Below are positions 26,828-35,759 of a stretch of 64,000 nucleotides of DNA, piece after piece. Source of the DNA: JAFNAG01 sp963824985. GTDB taxonomy: Bacteria > Acidobacteriota > UBA6911. Made by a program: the position numbers and the translations under genes. The notes beneath the pieces were generated by a model that was not told the DNA's origin, made no database searches, and was given only the letters and a program-made list of their open reading frames with translations. The stretch covers positions 62,001 to 126,000 of the forward strand of contig CAWGRQ010000033.1 in NCBI GenBank assembly GCA_963824985.1, in the 5' to 3' direction. Every line of letters begins with the position of its first letter. Positions within the stretch are counted from its first letter, which is position 1.

Positions 26828-27871
26828 TCATCTTTGATTGCGTAGCTCGGCGTATATCATTGCAGATTCGGATGCCGGGAGGAATTGAGCTTTATTACGG
26901 TCATAGTCGATTATGGAGAAATCGGCCCCAAAATAATCATATACCAGCCGGTTTGTTGAAGATATCGTCGTCGAACGGGACTTGTCGAAGAGGATCCTGG
27001 CGTTCTCGGGGATGTGGATGGTCTCGGCCGCGCCCCGGCTGATCAGCTGCGGCAGGTCGAGCCCGGTGGGATGTGTCTTTTCAAACGCTGCCGCCTTTTC
27101 CATCCAGCCGACGTTCGTTAGGCCCCGCTTTTCGGGGAACGCCAGCAGGATGCTGTTTCCCGAGTATCCGCATTTCACCAGATGCAATTCCGGAAAGACG
27201 CTGTCGTAGGTCTTCAGCATGTCGGGGTAGTCCGACTCCCCATCCCACAGGTTGGCGCACGCCAGGCCGCCGTCGGCCAGACGATCGCGAACCGATTTCA
27301 GAAACTCCTGGGTCGCCAGCCGGTACGGGATCGATGTGGCGCTGAAGGCATCGAGGAATATGATGTCGTATTTGTTTTTGGAATTTTCTATGAAGGTCCG
27401 GCCATCACCTATGTGGACCACCTGACGCGGATCTTCCTTGAAAAAAAAGTATCTGGCCGCGACATCGCGAACGTCGGCGTCGATTTCCGCGGTTTCAATG
27501 ACTGTTTCGGGGAGCAACCGGTACAGGTAGCGCTGCATGGACGCTCCCCCCAAGCCGACGATCAGGATGCGCTTGAGTCGGGTAGCCGCAGGGAGCACGG
27601 TCATGATGTGTCGGGCATAGGAGAGCGACAGCTCATAGTGGTCGCTGAGATTCATTTCGGACTGGATGGCGTCGGACCCGTCGAAGCGGCCGTCGAATAT
27701 CAGCTGCCGGTAGCCGGTGGGGGTGTCGCGCACGGTGATGTACTGGTACCGGCTTCGAACCTCGCAAACAACCTGGCTTTCCTGCGCCCGCGCAGGAAAA
27801 GTCAAAGAGGCCCCCAGGCTCAATGCGAGGATCGTCCGGCAGATCAGCCTTGAAGATGGCATCGATGTCAT
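26828..27871 (-). CDS. exported spermidine-synthase-like protein (Rossmann methyltransferase fold)
   Basis: This encodes 347 residues. ATG 27871 is chosen because GGAGGG lies seven bases upstream. A signal peptide is clear (LICRTILALSLGASLTFPARA). The core matches the spermidine synthase/SAM-binding fold: ILIVGLGGASMQRYL, ETAEIDADVRDVAARYF, VHIGDGRTFI and YDIIFLDAFSATSIPYRL. The catalytic DxxDP segment of true polyamine synthases is not obvious, as in the family of spermidine-synthase-like proteins fused to transporters. A signal peptide on such a fold is unusual. It lies 71 bases downstream of a PQQ-like gene on the same strand, so co-transcription is possible. Its reaction is unknown. Confidence 0.7.
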   Translation of the reverse strand: MTSMPSSRLICRTILALSLGASLTFPARAQESQVVCEVRSRYQYITVRDTPTGYRQLIFDGRFDGSDAIQSEMNLSDHYELSLSYARHIMTVLPAATRLKRILIVGLGGASMQRYLYRLLPETVIETAEIDADVRDVAARYFFFKEDPRQVVHIGDGRTFIENSKNKYDIIFLDAFSATSIPYRLATQEFLKSVRDRLADGGLACANLWDGESDYPDMLKTYDSVFPELHLVKCGYSGNSILLAFPEKRGLTNVGWMEKAAAFEKTHPTGLDLPQLISRGAAETIHIPENARILFDKSRSTTISSTNRLVYDYFGADFSIIDYDRNKAQFLPASESAMIYAELRNQR

Positions 27872-27942
27872 CGCATTTCCCTCCATGACGATTCGATCCG
27901 GGCCAGGCTGCGTGCGGGTCCTTGGACAACGGGGCCGGCGGT

Positions 27943-29311
27943 TCATTTTCCGGGACCGCGGCCGATGGCGAACAGGCCGTGTTCGGCGCGGACAAACATG
28001 CGGCCATCGGACAGTGCGGGTGTCGCCATCAAGCGCTCGCCCATCGGATTGGTCGCGAGTACCTCGAAATTCTCCCCGGCCTTGATCACAAACATATCCC
28101 CATCTTCGCTGGAAAGATAGATCCGGCCGTCGGCCGCCACCGGAGAAGCGCTGAAGCCGCCCCCCTGGTGAGCGATACGTTGACGATAGATCTCCTTGCC
28201 GGAGCGAAGTTCGTAACAATCCAGGATGCCCTGGTTTGCGAGCACATACAGGCGCCCGCCGTAAATGAGGGGCGTCGGCATGTACGGACCCCGCTGCTGG
28301 CGGCTCCAGGCGACCGGATCGCTCGACGAGGTTCCCTTCGCCAGGGTGATGTCCCCGGAGGCGCCGGCGCGAATTACGAAAATGGGGGCTTCCGGCCTGC
28401 GCCCGCTGGCGACCACGATCAGATCGTCGGAGAACACCGGAGTAGGGGCTGTAATCTGGGAACTCCCGCCCAGGCGCCAGAGCTCTTTTCCCGTTTCCGG
28501 ATCGTACCCGCGGATAAACTTCGACGCGTTGGTGATCAGTTCCATCCGCTTGGGATTGGGATAAATCGTCGGGGTTCCCCAGGACGGAAGTTCGTCCCGG
28601 TCGGCTTTCCACACCGTCGCTCCGGTTTCAATATCCACCGCGAGGAGGTAATCCTCCTTCTGCGTGTCGACCTGGACGATTACCCGGTTTTTATAGATGA
28701 TCGGAGAACTTGCGGTCCCCCATTCGTACTCCGGAGCATCGTAGGCGCCGACATCGAGCACCCCGAGATCCTTTTTCCAGACCAGCTTGCCGTTCATGTC
28801 GAAGCAGTAGAGACCCTGGGAACCGAAAAATGCCACCACGTGCCGGCCATCGGTTGCCGGTGTGGAACTGGCATAGGTCGATTTGACGTGCCGTTTTTCC
28901 TTCGGCACACCTTCGTATGCCGTGGCTGCCCATGAGATCTCACCGTTGCGTTTGTCGAGGCAATACACTTTCCACTGGTGCACGGACCGGTCCTTGGACG
29001 CATCCCCTTCTCCGAAGAGCCCGTGCTTGAATGTGGCATTTGCCTCGCTGCTGATGGCCGTGGTGACGAAAAGCCGGTCGCCCCACACGACCGGGCTCGA
29101 GCGCCAGGCCGGGAATTGCCGTCTTCCACAATATGTTTTCACCGTTGGTGCCGTCCCAACGGTCGGGAAGGTTCTGGCCTTCGGCCACGCCGCCGGCCTG
29201 GAACCCGCGAAACGATGGCCAGTTGCCCGTGGATGACGCCGCGCCGGCGTTGAGAGCGGCCAGCAAAATAGCAAACGACCGACGCATGCTGCCGAAACCG
29301 TGTTTCCGCAT
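27943..29311 (-). CDS. secreted PQQ-like beta-propeller protein, one frameshift near the N-terminus
   Basis: ATG 29311, with GAGGG upstream, opens a leader (MRRSFAILLAALNAGAASS) and the family's N-terminal motif NWPSFRGFQAGGVAEG. Near 29095 the frame changes, and the protein continues SSPVVWGDRLFVTTAISSEA with seven or so propeller blades (VYCLDKRNGEISW, YCFDMNGKLVWKKDLGVLD, YDPETGKELWRLGG, IYLSSEDGDMFVIKAG). Members of this family are exported, BamB-like in fold, and usually lack a bound cofactor. The most similar neighbour is the divergent gene at 29697, which shares blade order and the KKDLGVLD segment. The total would be about 455 residues. Confidence 0.75.
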
Positions 29312-29392
29312 ATCGTGTTGAGCCCTCGCTGAATTCTGTGCCGGATGGTCCTGGCCCGTTTTGTTCGCAAAGAAATGCTGCAAGACCTCTTA

Positions 29393-29435
29393 GGACACGG
29401 AAGAATACGGATCCGATCCGTGTTCTTCCGTGTCC
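29393..29435. repeat. 43-base near-perfect palindrome between divergent PQQ-like genes
   Basis: Arms of 21 bases (29393-29413 and 29415-29435) pair at 20 positions around a single base. The outer half reads GGACACGGAAGAA and its complement TTCTTCCGTGTCC. It sits between two divergently transcribed PQQ-like genes, where it could be an operator or a cruciform/REP element. A related sequence with the same TTCCGTGTCC end occurs at 49925-49955. Confidence 0.65.
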
Positions 29436-29696
29436 CAAAAGCTGTGCATAATGAGCGAATTCCGGCTGCATGTGCCGCCAATCATTGGTTTGTGAACGAT
29501 GTTCCCGAAGAAAGCGGGTTATAGCCTGCCGAAAAATCTACTATACAACGATTGTACCTGCGGGGGCCGCGAAATTCGATCGAGGCTGAATGCCACGCTG
29601 TGGCATGGCTCCGGGTTCACGTTTCCCAGAAATGATGGTAGACTTCGTGAGCATGCCGCAGATTCCCTGCGCTCTATCCGCGAGGAGCCCGAGGAC

Positions 29697-31067
29697 GTGA
29701 AACGTAAAGCATTCTTTCTCTGCATTTCGATCCTGCTGTTTTTAATCGCCCTGATTGCGCCCGCAGCCGCACGGAAAGGCCCCGATGCGAACTGGCCCTC
29801 TTTCCGTGGTCCCAATGCCAGCGGCATCGCGGAGGGGTACACCCTGCCATCCAGGTGGGATGCGGCGACTTCCAGTAATGTTCTCTGGAAGACACCGGTG
29901 CCGGGACTTGGGCTGTCCAGCCCGGTTGTCTGGGGGAATCGCATCTTCCTGTCGACCGCCATCAGCGGCGCAGATAATCCCCAGCTGAAAGTGGGCTTGT
30001 ACGGGGACATCAACTCAGTCAAGGACAATACCCGGCACCGCTGGATTGTCTATTGTCTCGACGGGCAGTCGGGCCGGATTTTGTGGGAAAATACGGCCTT
30101 TGAGGGGGTCCCGAAGATCAAGAGGCACCCGAAATCGACGCATGCAAACTCGACACTCGCAACCGACGGTCGCCACCTCATGGCCTTCTTCGGCTCCGAG
30201 GGTCTCTATTGCTATGATCTGGAAGGGAAGCTGCTCTGGAAAAAAGATCTCGGCGTGCTCGATTCCGGCTATTACGTCGCTCCGGACGCGCAGTGGGAGT
30301 ATGGGAGTTCGCCGGTGATCTACGGGAACACGGTGCTGATCCAATGCGATGTCCTGAACGGCTCGTTTGTTGCGGCCTTGAACGTGGACGACGGCAGGGA
30401 AATCTGGCGCATGCCCCGGAGCGACGTCCCCACCTGGGGAACACCGGCAGTAGCGGAGGACGGCGGGAATGCCCAGATGATCATCAACGGCTACCGGCAG
30501 ATCGGCGGCTATGATGTCAAGACTGGCAAAGAGCTGTGGCGGCTAAAGGGTGGAGGCGATATCCCGGTGCCGACACCGATTGTGGCTCACGGCATGGTGT
30601 ACATCACCGGCGCACACGGTCCGATGGCTCCCATTTATGCCATCCGCCTCAATGCGACCGGAGACATATCGCTGAATGCCAACGAAACGGCCAACCAGTA
30701 TGTGGCCTGGAGCTACCCTCGCGACGGGGCGTACATGATCACGCCCCTGGTATATGGCGATTATCTGTACAACTGCAAGAACAACGGCGTGCTGAGCTGC
30801 TACGACGCCAGGACCGGAAACCGGATCTACCAGGAGCGTCTCGGCAGCGGCACCACCGGTTTTACAGCCTCACCGGTCGCAGGCGACGGCAAGATTTATT
30901 TTTCGAGTGAAGATGGGGATATTTACGTAATCAGTGCGGGTCCGAGGTTTGAACTGCTTGCCACCAATTCGATGGGTGAAGTCTGCATGGCGAGCCCGGC
31001 GCTGTCTCAGGGCGTCATTTATTTCCGCACCAAGTCGCATGTGGTTGCCGTCGCGGCCAGGAAATAA
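29697..31067 (+). CDS. secreted PQQ-like beta-propeller protein
   Basis: This encodes 456 residues from GTG 29697, chosen because it follows a GAGGA site and begins a good signal peptide (FFLCISILLFLIALIAPAAA). The mature protein starts with the family motif NWPSFRGPNASGIAEG. The blades are seen as paired strands: IVYCLDGQSGRILWE, LYCYDLEGKLLWKKDLGVLD, VDDGREIWRMP, YDVKTGKELWRLKG, LSCYDARTGNRIYQ and IYFSSEDGDIYVISAG. It is a close paralogue of the divergent gene at 27943. Function is probably extracytoplasmic binding or scaffolding; no catalytic residues are evident. Confidence 0.85.
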   Translation: MKRKAFFLCISILLFLIALIAPAAARKGPDANWPSFRGPNASGIAEGYTLPSRWDAATSSNVLWKTPVPGLGLSSPVVWGNRIFLSTAISGADNPQLKVGLYGDINSVKDNTRHRWIVYCLDGQSGRILWENTAFEGVPKIKRHPKSTHANSTLATDGRHLMAFFGSEGLYCYDLEGKLLWKKDLGVLDSGYYVAPDAQWEYGSSPVIYGNTVLIQCDVLNGSFVAALNVDDGREIWRMPRSDVPTWGTPAVAEDGGNAQMIINGYRQIGGYDVKTGKELWRLKGGGDIPVPTPIVAHGMVYITGAHGPMAPIYAIRLNATGDISLNANETANQYVAWSYPRDGAYMITPLVYGDYLYNCKNNGVLSCYDARTGNRIYQERLGSGTTGFTASPVAGDGKIYFSSEDGDIYVISAGPRFELLATNSMGEVCMASPALSQGVIYFRTKSHVVAVAARK

Positions 31068-31328
31068 TTGATGACCAGATATAATGACCGGGTTCACTAC
31101 AGATCTTTCGCCCGTATAGTTGGTCTTCAGGGCTCCTTCTCGACCGGCGCCCCACCCCGGGCTTGCGCCCGGGGCTATTGGCTTGGCGCCCCTCCGAGGC
31201 GCGGGATCGAGGCTCTGTCATCATATTTTGTGATCTTAAAAGTTGCGTCCGCTGCCGGCGCCCGCTTTCCAGGGAGCCGGACCGGCAGCCGACGTCTGTC
31301 GTCGAATGAAGTGACTATGAGGAGAATC
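31068..31328. other. spacer with a REP-type palindrome
   Basis: This is the spacer between two PQQ-like genes. It contains a GC-rich palindrome: CCCCGGGC (31155-31162) and GCCCGGGG (31167-31174) with loop TTGC, embedded in repeated GGCGCCCC strings. The ribosome site AGGAG (31320-31324) of the next gene closes the region. Confidence 0.45.
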
Positions 31329-32552
31329 ATGCGAAAGCTGTGGCTTCTGATTCTGGGATGTTGTTCCTTGGCAATCACCGCTGCCGAGCGAGACTGGCCG
31401 CAATGGCGCGGTCCCGACCGCACCGGCCTCTCGACCGAGACGGGGCTGCTGAAACAGTGGCCACGCACAGGCCCGCCGGTAGCCTGGTCGATCACCGGCC
31501 TGGGCAAAGGCTACGGAGCGGTCGCCATCGCCGGCAACCGCATGTACGTGCAGGGGACGCAGGGGAACAGCAGCACCGTGTTCTGCCTGAATCGCGCCGA
31601 CGGCAAAACGCTCTGGACCAGAGCCTTGGGCAGGACTCTGGATCAGGATAAAGGCGGGGGACCGAGGGGAACGCCGACGGTAGACGGCCCGCTCGTTTAC
31701 GCCCTGTCCGAAAACGGCGACCTGGCTTGCCTTCAGGCTGAAAACGGCACTGTGGCCTGGACCCGGAACATCCTCAGGGAATTCAACGGCTCCAATCCCC
31801 AGTGGCTGCTTAGCGAGTCGCCCCTCATTGACGGTAATCGTCTGATCATCACGCCGGGGGGGAGTAAGGCCGGCATTGCGGCTTTGGACAAAGCCACGGG
31901 CAAGACGGTCTGGACCACGGGCGGGCTGAGCGACCCGGCAGCCTATTCGTCCTGCATTGTGGCCGACGTCCAGGGGGTTCGCACCATCATGACCCTGACC
32001 TCCCAGGCAGGCGTGGGCGTGCGGGCGAGCGATGGCAAACTGATGTGGCGCAATACCCGGGTTGCAAACGATACCGCGAATGTGACCACCCCGGTATTTT
32101 TCAGGGACAAGGTGTTTTACACCTCGGCGTACAACACCGGCAGCGCCCTGTTGCGATTGAATGCCGACAATGGCGAGGTCAAGGCGGAAGAGGCTTATTT
32201 CAGCCGGCAGATGATGAATCATCACGGCGGCGTGATCCTGGTGGACGGGTTCCTGTACGGCTTTTCGAACGCGATCCTGACCTGCATGGAGTTCGAGACC
32301 GGCAAGGTCCGGTGGCAGAACCGCAGCGTGGGAAAGGGTTCGCTGACTTATGCTGACGGTAACCTCTACCTCATCGGGGAGGAGAACATCGTTGGTTTGG
32401 CCGAGGCGAATCCGTCCGCTTATGTGGAAAGAGGCCGGTTCCAGATCGCAGATCAGGGGTGGCCTAGCTGGGCGCACCCCGTGGTCTGCGGCGGCAGGCT
32501 GTATATCCGCAACCAGGGCGTGCTGGCCAGCTATGACATCACCGCCAGGTGA
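31329..32552 (+). CDS. secreted PQQ-like beta-propeller protein
   Basis: This encodes 407 residues. ATG 31329 is preferred over ATG 31317 because the AGGAG site lies just upstream of it. The signal peptide is LWLLILGCCSLAITAAE. The N-terminal motif is DWPQWRGPDRTGLSTETGLL. The blades include VFCLNRADGKTLWTRALG, LACLQAENGTVAWTRNIL, IAALDKATGKTVWTTGGL and CMEFETGKVRWQNRSVGKG. This subtype (with Q-W-R-G-P-D and the GKGYG segment) is common in planctomycetes and acidobacteria, and its members are exported. It is third in a run of five PQQ-like genes. Confidence 0.85.
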   Translation: MRKLWLLILGCCSLAITAAERDWPQWRGPDRTGLSTETGLLKQWPRTGPPVAWSITGLGKGYGAVAIAGNRMYVQGTQGNSSTVFCLNRADGKTLWTRALGRTLDQDKGGGPRGTPTVDGPLVYALSENGDLACLQAENGTVAWTRNILREFNGSNPQWLLSESPLIDGNRLIITPGGSKAGIAALDKATGKTVWTTGGLSDPAAYSSCIVADVQGVRTIMTLTSQAGVGVRASDGKLMWRNTRVANDTANVTTPVFFRDKVFYTSAYNTGSALLRLNADNGEVKAEEAYFSRQMMNHHGGVILVDGFLYGFSNAILTCMEFETGKVRWQNRSVGKGSLTYADGNLYLIGEENIVGLAEANPSAYVERGRFQIADQGWPSWAHPVVCGGRLYIRNQGVLASYDITAR

Positions 32553-32637
32553 CCGCCCGCGTTCCCGATGTCCCCGGCCTCGGGCCCCAATGGCAAAAAC
32601 CGGCAGGAATACATATTCTGTCCAGTGAGAAGGAAAA

Positions 32638-34074
32638 ATGAATCGGAATTCAGACGGCTCAATAACTTCAAGATCTTTTGTTTTGGGGTCGACCCTGCTC
32701 CTTTCATCTCTGGCGCCACTTGCCGCCCAGGACTGGCCCATGTGGGGGGGGACGCCGCAACGGAACATGGTCTCAACCATGAAGAACGTGCCGGCCACAT
32801 GGGACGTTAAAGCCAATCTGAACATAAAGTGGAAAGCCGATCTCGGTTCGACCTCCTACGGAAATCCGGTGGTCGCGGATGGAAAGATATTTGTCGGCAC
32901 CAACAACGCCAATCCCAGGAATCCCGAGATAGCCGGGGATAAGGGCATCCTGATGTGCTTCCGCGAATCGGACGGCAAATTCCTCTGGCAGGCGGTTTCG
33001 GACAAGCTGGAATCCGGCAACGAGAATGACTGGGCGGAACAGGGAGTCTGTTCCTCGCCGGCGGTGGAAGGGAAACGCCTCTATTACGTCAGCAACCGCG
33101 GTGAGCTCGTCTGCCTCGACACCGAAGGATTCCTGGACGGCAAAAACGATGGCGCGATCCAGGATGAGAGCCACAAGGGTCCGGCGGACGCCGACATCAT
33201 CTGGAAGCTGGACATGATGAAGGAACTCGGCGTATTTCAGCACAACATGGCCAATTCCTCGCCGGTCATCTGGGAAGATCTCGTGTTTCTCGAGACCTCG
33301 AACGGGAACGACGAAAGCCATGAGAAGATCCCTGCGCCGGGTGCTCCCAGCTTCATCGCGGTGCATAAAGACACGGGTAAGGTGGTCTGGAAGGACAACT
33401 CCCCGGGTGACCGCATCCTGCACGGGCAGTGGTCCTCACCCGCGCTCGGCGAAGTGGCGGGCGCCGTGCAGGTCTTTTTTCCGGGCGGCGACGGCTGGCT
33501 CTATGGCTTTAATGCGCGCACGGGCGAAAAGTTGTGGCAGTTCGACCTGAATCCGAAGAATGCGGTCTGGCCGAAAACGCGCAACGACGGGATAGCCACG
33601 CCGGTCTTTTGCGAAGGGAGGGTTTTTCTTGCCATCGGGCAGGATCCGGAAAACGGTGAAGGCGTGGGGCACATGTACGGTATCGATCCGACGAAGCGGG
33701 GGGACATCACCGAGTCGGGACGCATCTGGCATTTCGACAAGATCCGCCGCTCTCTTTCCACGGCGGCCATTGCCGGCGGCCTGGTGTACATCTCCGATTT
33801 CAGCGGCTTTCTGCACTGCCTGGATGCGCAAACCGGGACGCCTTACTGGACCTTCGATGCCCTGGCGGCAGTCTGGGGGTCGGCCCTGGTGGCGGATGGC
33901 AAAGTGTTCCTCGGGGATGAAGATGGCGATGTCATCGTTCTCCAGGCGGGCAAGGAGATGAAAAAAATAGCGGAAATCAACATGGGGAACTCGGTATACA
34001 GCACTCCCGTGGCCGCCAACGGCGTGCTCTACATCATGACCCCGTCCGCTCTTTACGCCATCGCCGCCAGGTGA
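32638..34074 (+). CDS. secreted PQQ-like beta-propeller protein
   Basis: This encodes 478 residues with the leader VLGSTLLLSSLAPLAAQ and the motif DWPMWGGTPQRNMVS, a subtype with a WGG in place of WRGP. Blades are visible at LMCFRESDGKFLWQA, LVCLDTEGFLDGK, FIAVHKDTGKVVWK, LYGFNARTGEKLWQF, LHCLDAQTGTPYWTF and DEDGDVIVLQAG. The ribosome site is AGAAGGA. It lies 85 bases after the previous PQQ-like gene, in the same orientation, and could share its transcript. Confidence 0.85.
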   Translation: MNRNSDGSITSRSFVLGSTLLLSSLAPLAAQDWPMWGGTPQRNMVSTMKNVPATWDVKANLNIKWKADLGSTSYGNPVVADGKIFVGTNNANPRNPEIAGDKGILMCFRESDGKFLWQAVSDKLESGNENDWAEQGVCSSPAVEGKRLYYVSNRGELVCLDTEGFLDGKNDGAIQDESHKGPADADIIWKLDMMKELGVFQHNMANSSPVIWEDLVFLETSNGNDESHEKIPAPGAPSFIAVHKDTGKVVWKDNSPGDRILHGQWSSPALGEVAGAVQVFFPGGDGWLYGFNARTGEKLWQFDLNPKNAVWPKTRNDGIATPVFCEGRVFLAIGQDPENGEGVGHMYGIDPTKRGDITESGRIWHFDKIRRSLSTAAIAGGLVYISDFSGFLHCLDAQTGTPYWTFDALAAVWGSALVADGKVFLGDEDGDVIVLQAGKEMKKIAEINMGNSVYSTPVAANGVLYIMTPSALYAIAAR

Positions 34075-34622
34075 GCGTTTGCGTATCCGCGGCGCGCAAG
34101 GCGCCGTGCAGTTCGGCGGCAGGATGTGGACCTTGTACGTATTTCGCTCACAGCCCCGATACCGATGCCGACCCCGAAGGTTGGTGGAAGTAAAATCTAT
34201 TTTCGGAGCCGCTCCTCATGCGCCTAAGGCGCACCCGGTGACGCATGAAAACAGCGGTTGTCGCGCGCAGCGCCTTGGACTGCGGCGGCATGACGCCGCT
34301 TTCAATATGCGGGATGGCAAAGGCGTCTCCGTGGCCTCGCCAGGCACGGAACCTCATGCCGGCAGACGACGCGGTTTTTGTGCCGCGCCGTCGGCGCTCG
34401 CTTATGACTCATCCTTATCCCGGCCTTACGGCCGGGCCTGGGTACTTCCTGCCCTGCGGGCCTCGGATGCCTTGCAACGATGCCGATGCCAGAACCAACT
34501 TTGGGCGGGGTTTGAGGTTATTTTCGGAGCAGGTCCTGGCCGGCGAGGCTCCCCTTGGTTCACAGAGGGCGCGGGAGATCATTGGTGGCCAGGAACCTAT
34601 CTGCTAAGATTTCGGGAACCTT
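34075..34622. repeat. repeat-rich intergenic region
   Basis: There is no gene in these 548 bases. Around 34170-34256 it holds a copy of a dispersed repeat: ACCCCGAAGGTTGGTGGA followed by AAAATCTATTTTCGGAGC, then a short GCGCCTAAGGCGC palindrome and ACGCATGAAAAC. A second copy lies at 37905-37990. Shorter TTATTTTCGGAGC strings occur at about 34527 and 38091. A CCGGCCTTACGGCCGG palindrome lies near 34421. Confidence 0.5.
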
Positions 34623-35750
34623 ATGAGCATATGTGGAAAATCCGGTTTGGCGGTTCTGTGTTGCGCCCTGGCTGGCTTGCTGGCGGCCTCCGCGCAGATT
34701 CAGGAACCTTTGGACGCCTGGAACATGTTCCGTGGATCCTCGGCGCTTTGGGGGACATCCACCGTGAAGCTGCCGGAGAAGCTCAAGCTGCGGTGGAGCT
34801 TCCAGGCCAAGGATTCGATCGAGTCGTCGGCGGCCATCGAAGGTGGGACCGTCTATGTCGGGGCGATGGACAGTTCCCTCTACGCGATTGATCTGGCTAC
34901 GGGCAAAGTGCGCTGGCGTTATCAGACGGACGGACCGGTCGGGGAATCGTCCCCCTGCGTCCACGGGGGGATCGCATACATCGGCGATCTGAACGGTGTC
35001 CTGCACGCGGTGGATGCCGCGAAGGGGACGGCCCGCTGGACCTTCAAGACCGAAGGCGAAATCAAATCCTCGCCCAATTGGTATGCCGGCCGAATCTATT
35101 TCGGATCGTATGACCAGCATGTTTACTGCCTCACGGCAGATGCCGGCACCCTGGTGTGGAAGTACGGGACGGAAGGCCCGGTGCACTGCACCCCCGCCAT
35201 CGACCGGGATACCGTGTACATTTCCGGGTGTGACGAAACCTTTCGCGCCCTCGACGCGGCCTCCGGGAAGCAGCGATACTCCCTGCTGCTCGGCGCATAT
35301 GCCGGCGCCTCGGCGGCAGTTCGGGACGGCCACGCCTATATCGGAACCTTCGGCAACGAGGTGCTCGATATCGATCTCGCGCGGCGCGCCCGGCGCTGGA
35401 CCTACGAACATCCGATCCGCAAGTTCCCGTTTTATTCCTCGGCGGCTTTAACCCGGGATCGGGTGGTGCTGGGCGGGCGCGATAAACTCGTGCATTGCCT
35501 GGACCGCTCCAGCGGCAAGGCGGTCTGGACATTAATGACCCAGGCGCGGGTGGAGTCGTCGCCGCTCATCGTTGGGAATCGCGTGTTTATCGGATCGAAC
35601 GACGGGCTGCTCTATGAGCTGGAGATGGCGACCGGTAGAAAGGTCTGGGAATTCACCGCCGGCGCGCCGTTGTCGGCCTCGCCGGCGGCGGCCCAGGGAA
35701 CCCTCATAATTGGATCTCAGGACGGAGTGCTCTACTGCTTCGGTGAGTGA
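34623..35750 (+). CDS. BamB-like PQQ beta-propeller protein
   Basis: This encodes 375 residues with a signal peptide (GLAVLCCALAGLLAASAQ). Seven regular propeller blades of about 40 residues follow, each with the A-x-D-x-x-T/S-G-K-x-x-W pattern: YAIDLATGKVRWRYQT, HAVDAAKGTARWTFKT, YCLTADAGTLVWKYGT, RALDAASGKQRYSL, HCLDRSSGKAVWTLMT and YELEMATGRKVWEFTA. This is the most canonical propeller in the cluster. It ends nine bases before the glycosyltransferase gene, so co-transcription with that locus is likely. Confidence 0.85.
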   Translation: MSICGKSGLAVLCCALAGLLAASAQIQEPLDAWNMFRGSSALWGTSTVKLPEKLKLRWSFQAKDSIESSAAIEGGTVYVGAMDSSLYAIDLATGKVRWRYQTDGPVGESSPCVHGGIAYIGDLNGVLHAVDAAKGTARWTFKTEGEIKSSPNWYAGRIYFGSYDQHVYCLTADAGTLVWKYGTEGPVHCTPAIDRDTVYISGCDETFRALDAASGKQRYSLLLGAYAGASAAVRDGHAYIGTFGNEVLDIDLARRARRWTYEHPIRKFPFYSSAALTRDRVVLGGRDKLVHCLDRSSGKAVWTLMTQARVESSPLIVGNRVFIGSNDGLLYELEMATGRKVWEFTAGAPLSASPAAAQGTLIIGSQDGVLYCFGE

Positions 35751-35759
35751 AACGGAATC

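Noticed and set aside
27872..28612. In-frame upstream extension of the spermidine-synthase-like frame
   Set aside because: It runs antisense-free but out of frame through the PQQ-like gene on the same strand. Arg/Gly/Pro-rich shadow composition and a good GGAGGG site at the downstream ATG argue for the shorter gene.
31236..32825. 529-codon minus-strand frame opposite a PQQ-like gene
   Set aside because: The plus-strand gene has the propeller motifs and a ribosome site; the antisense frame has neither.
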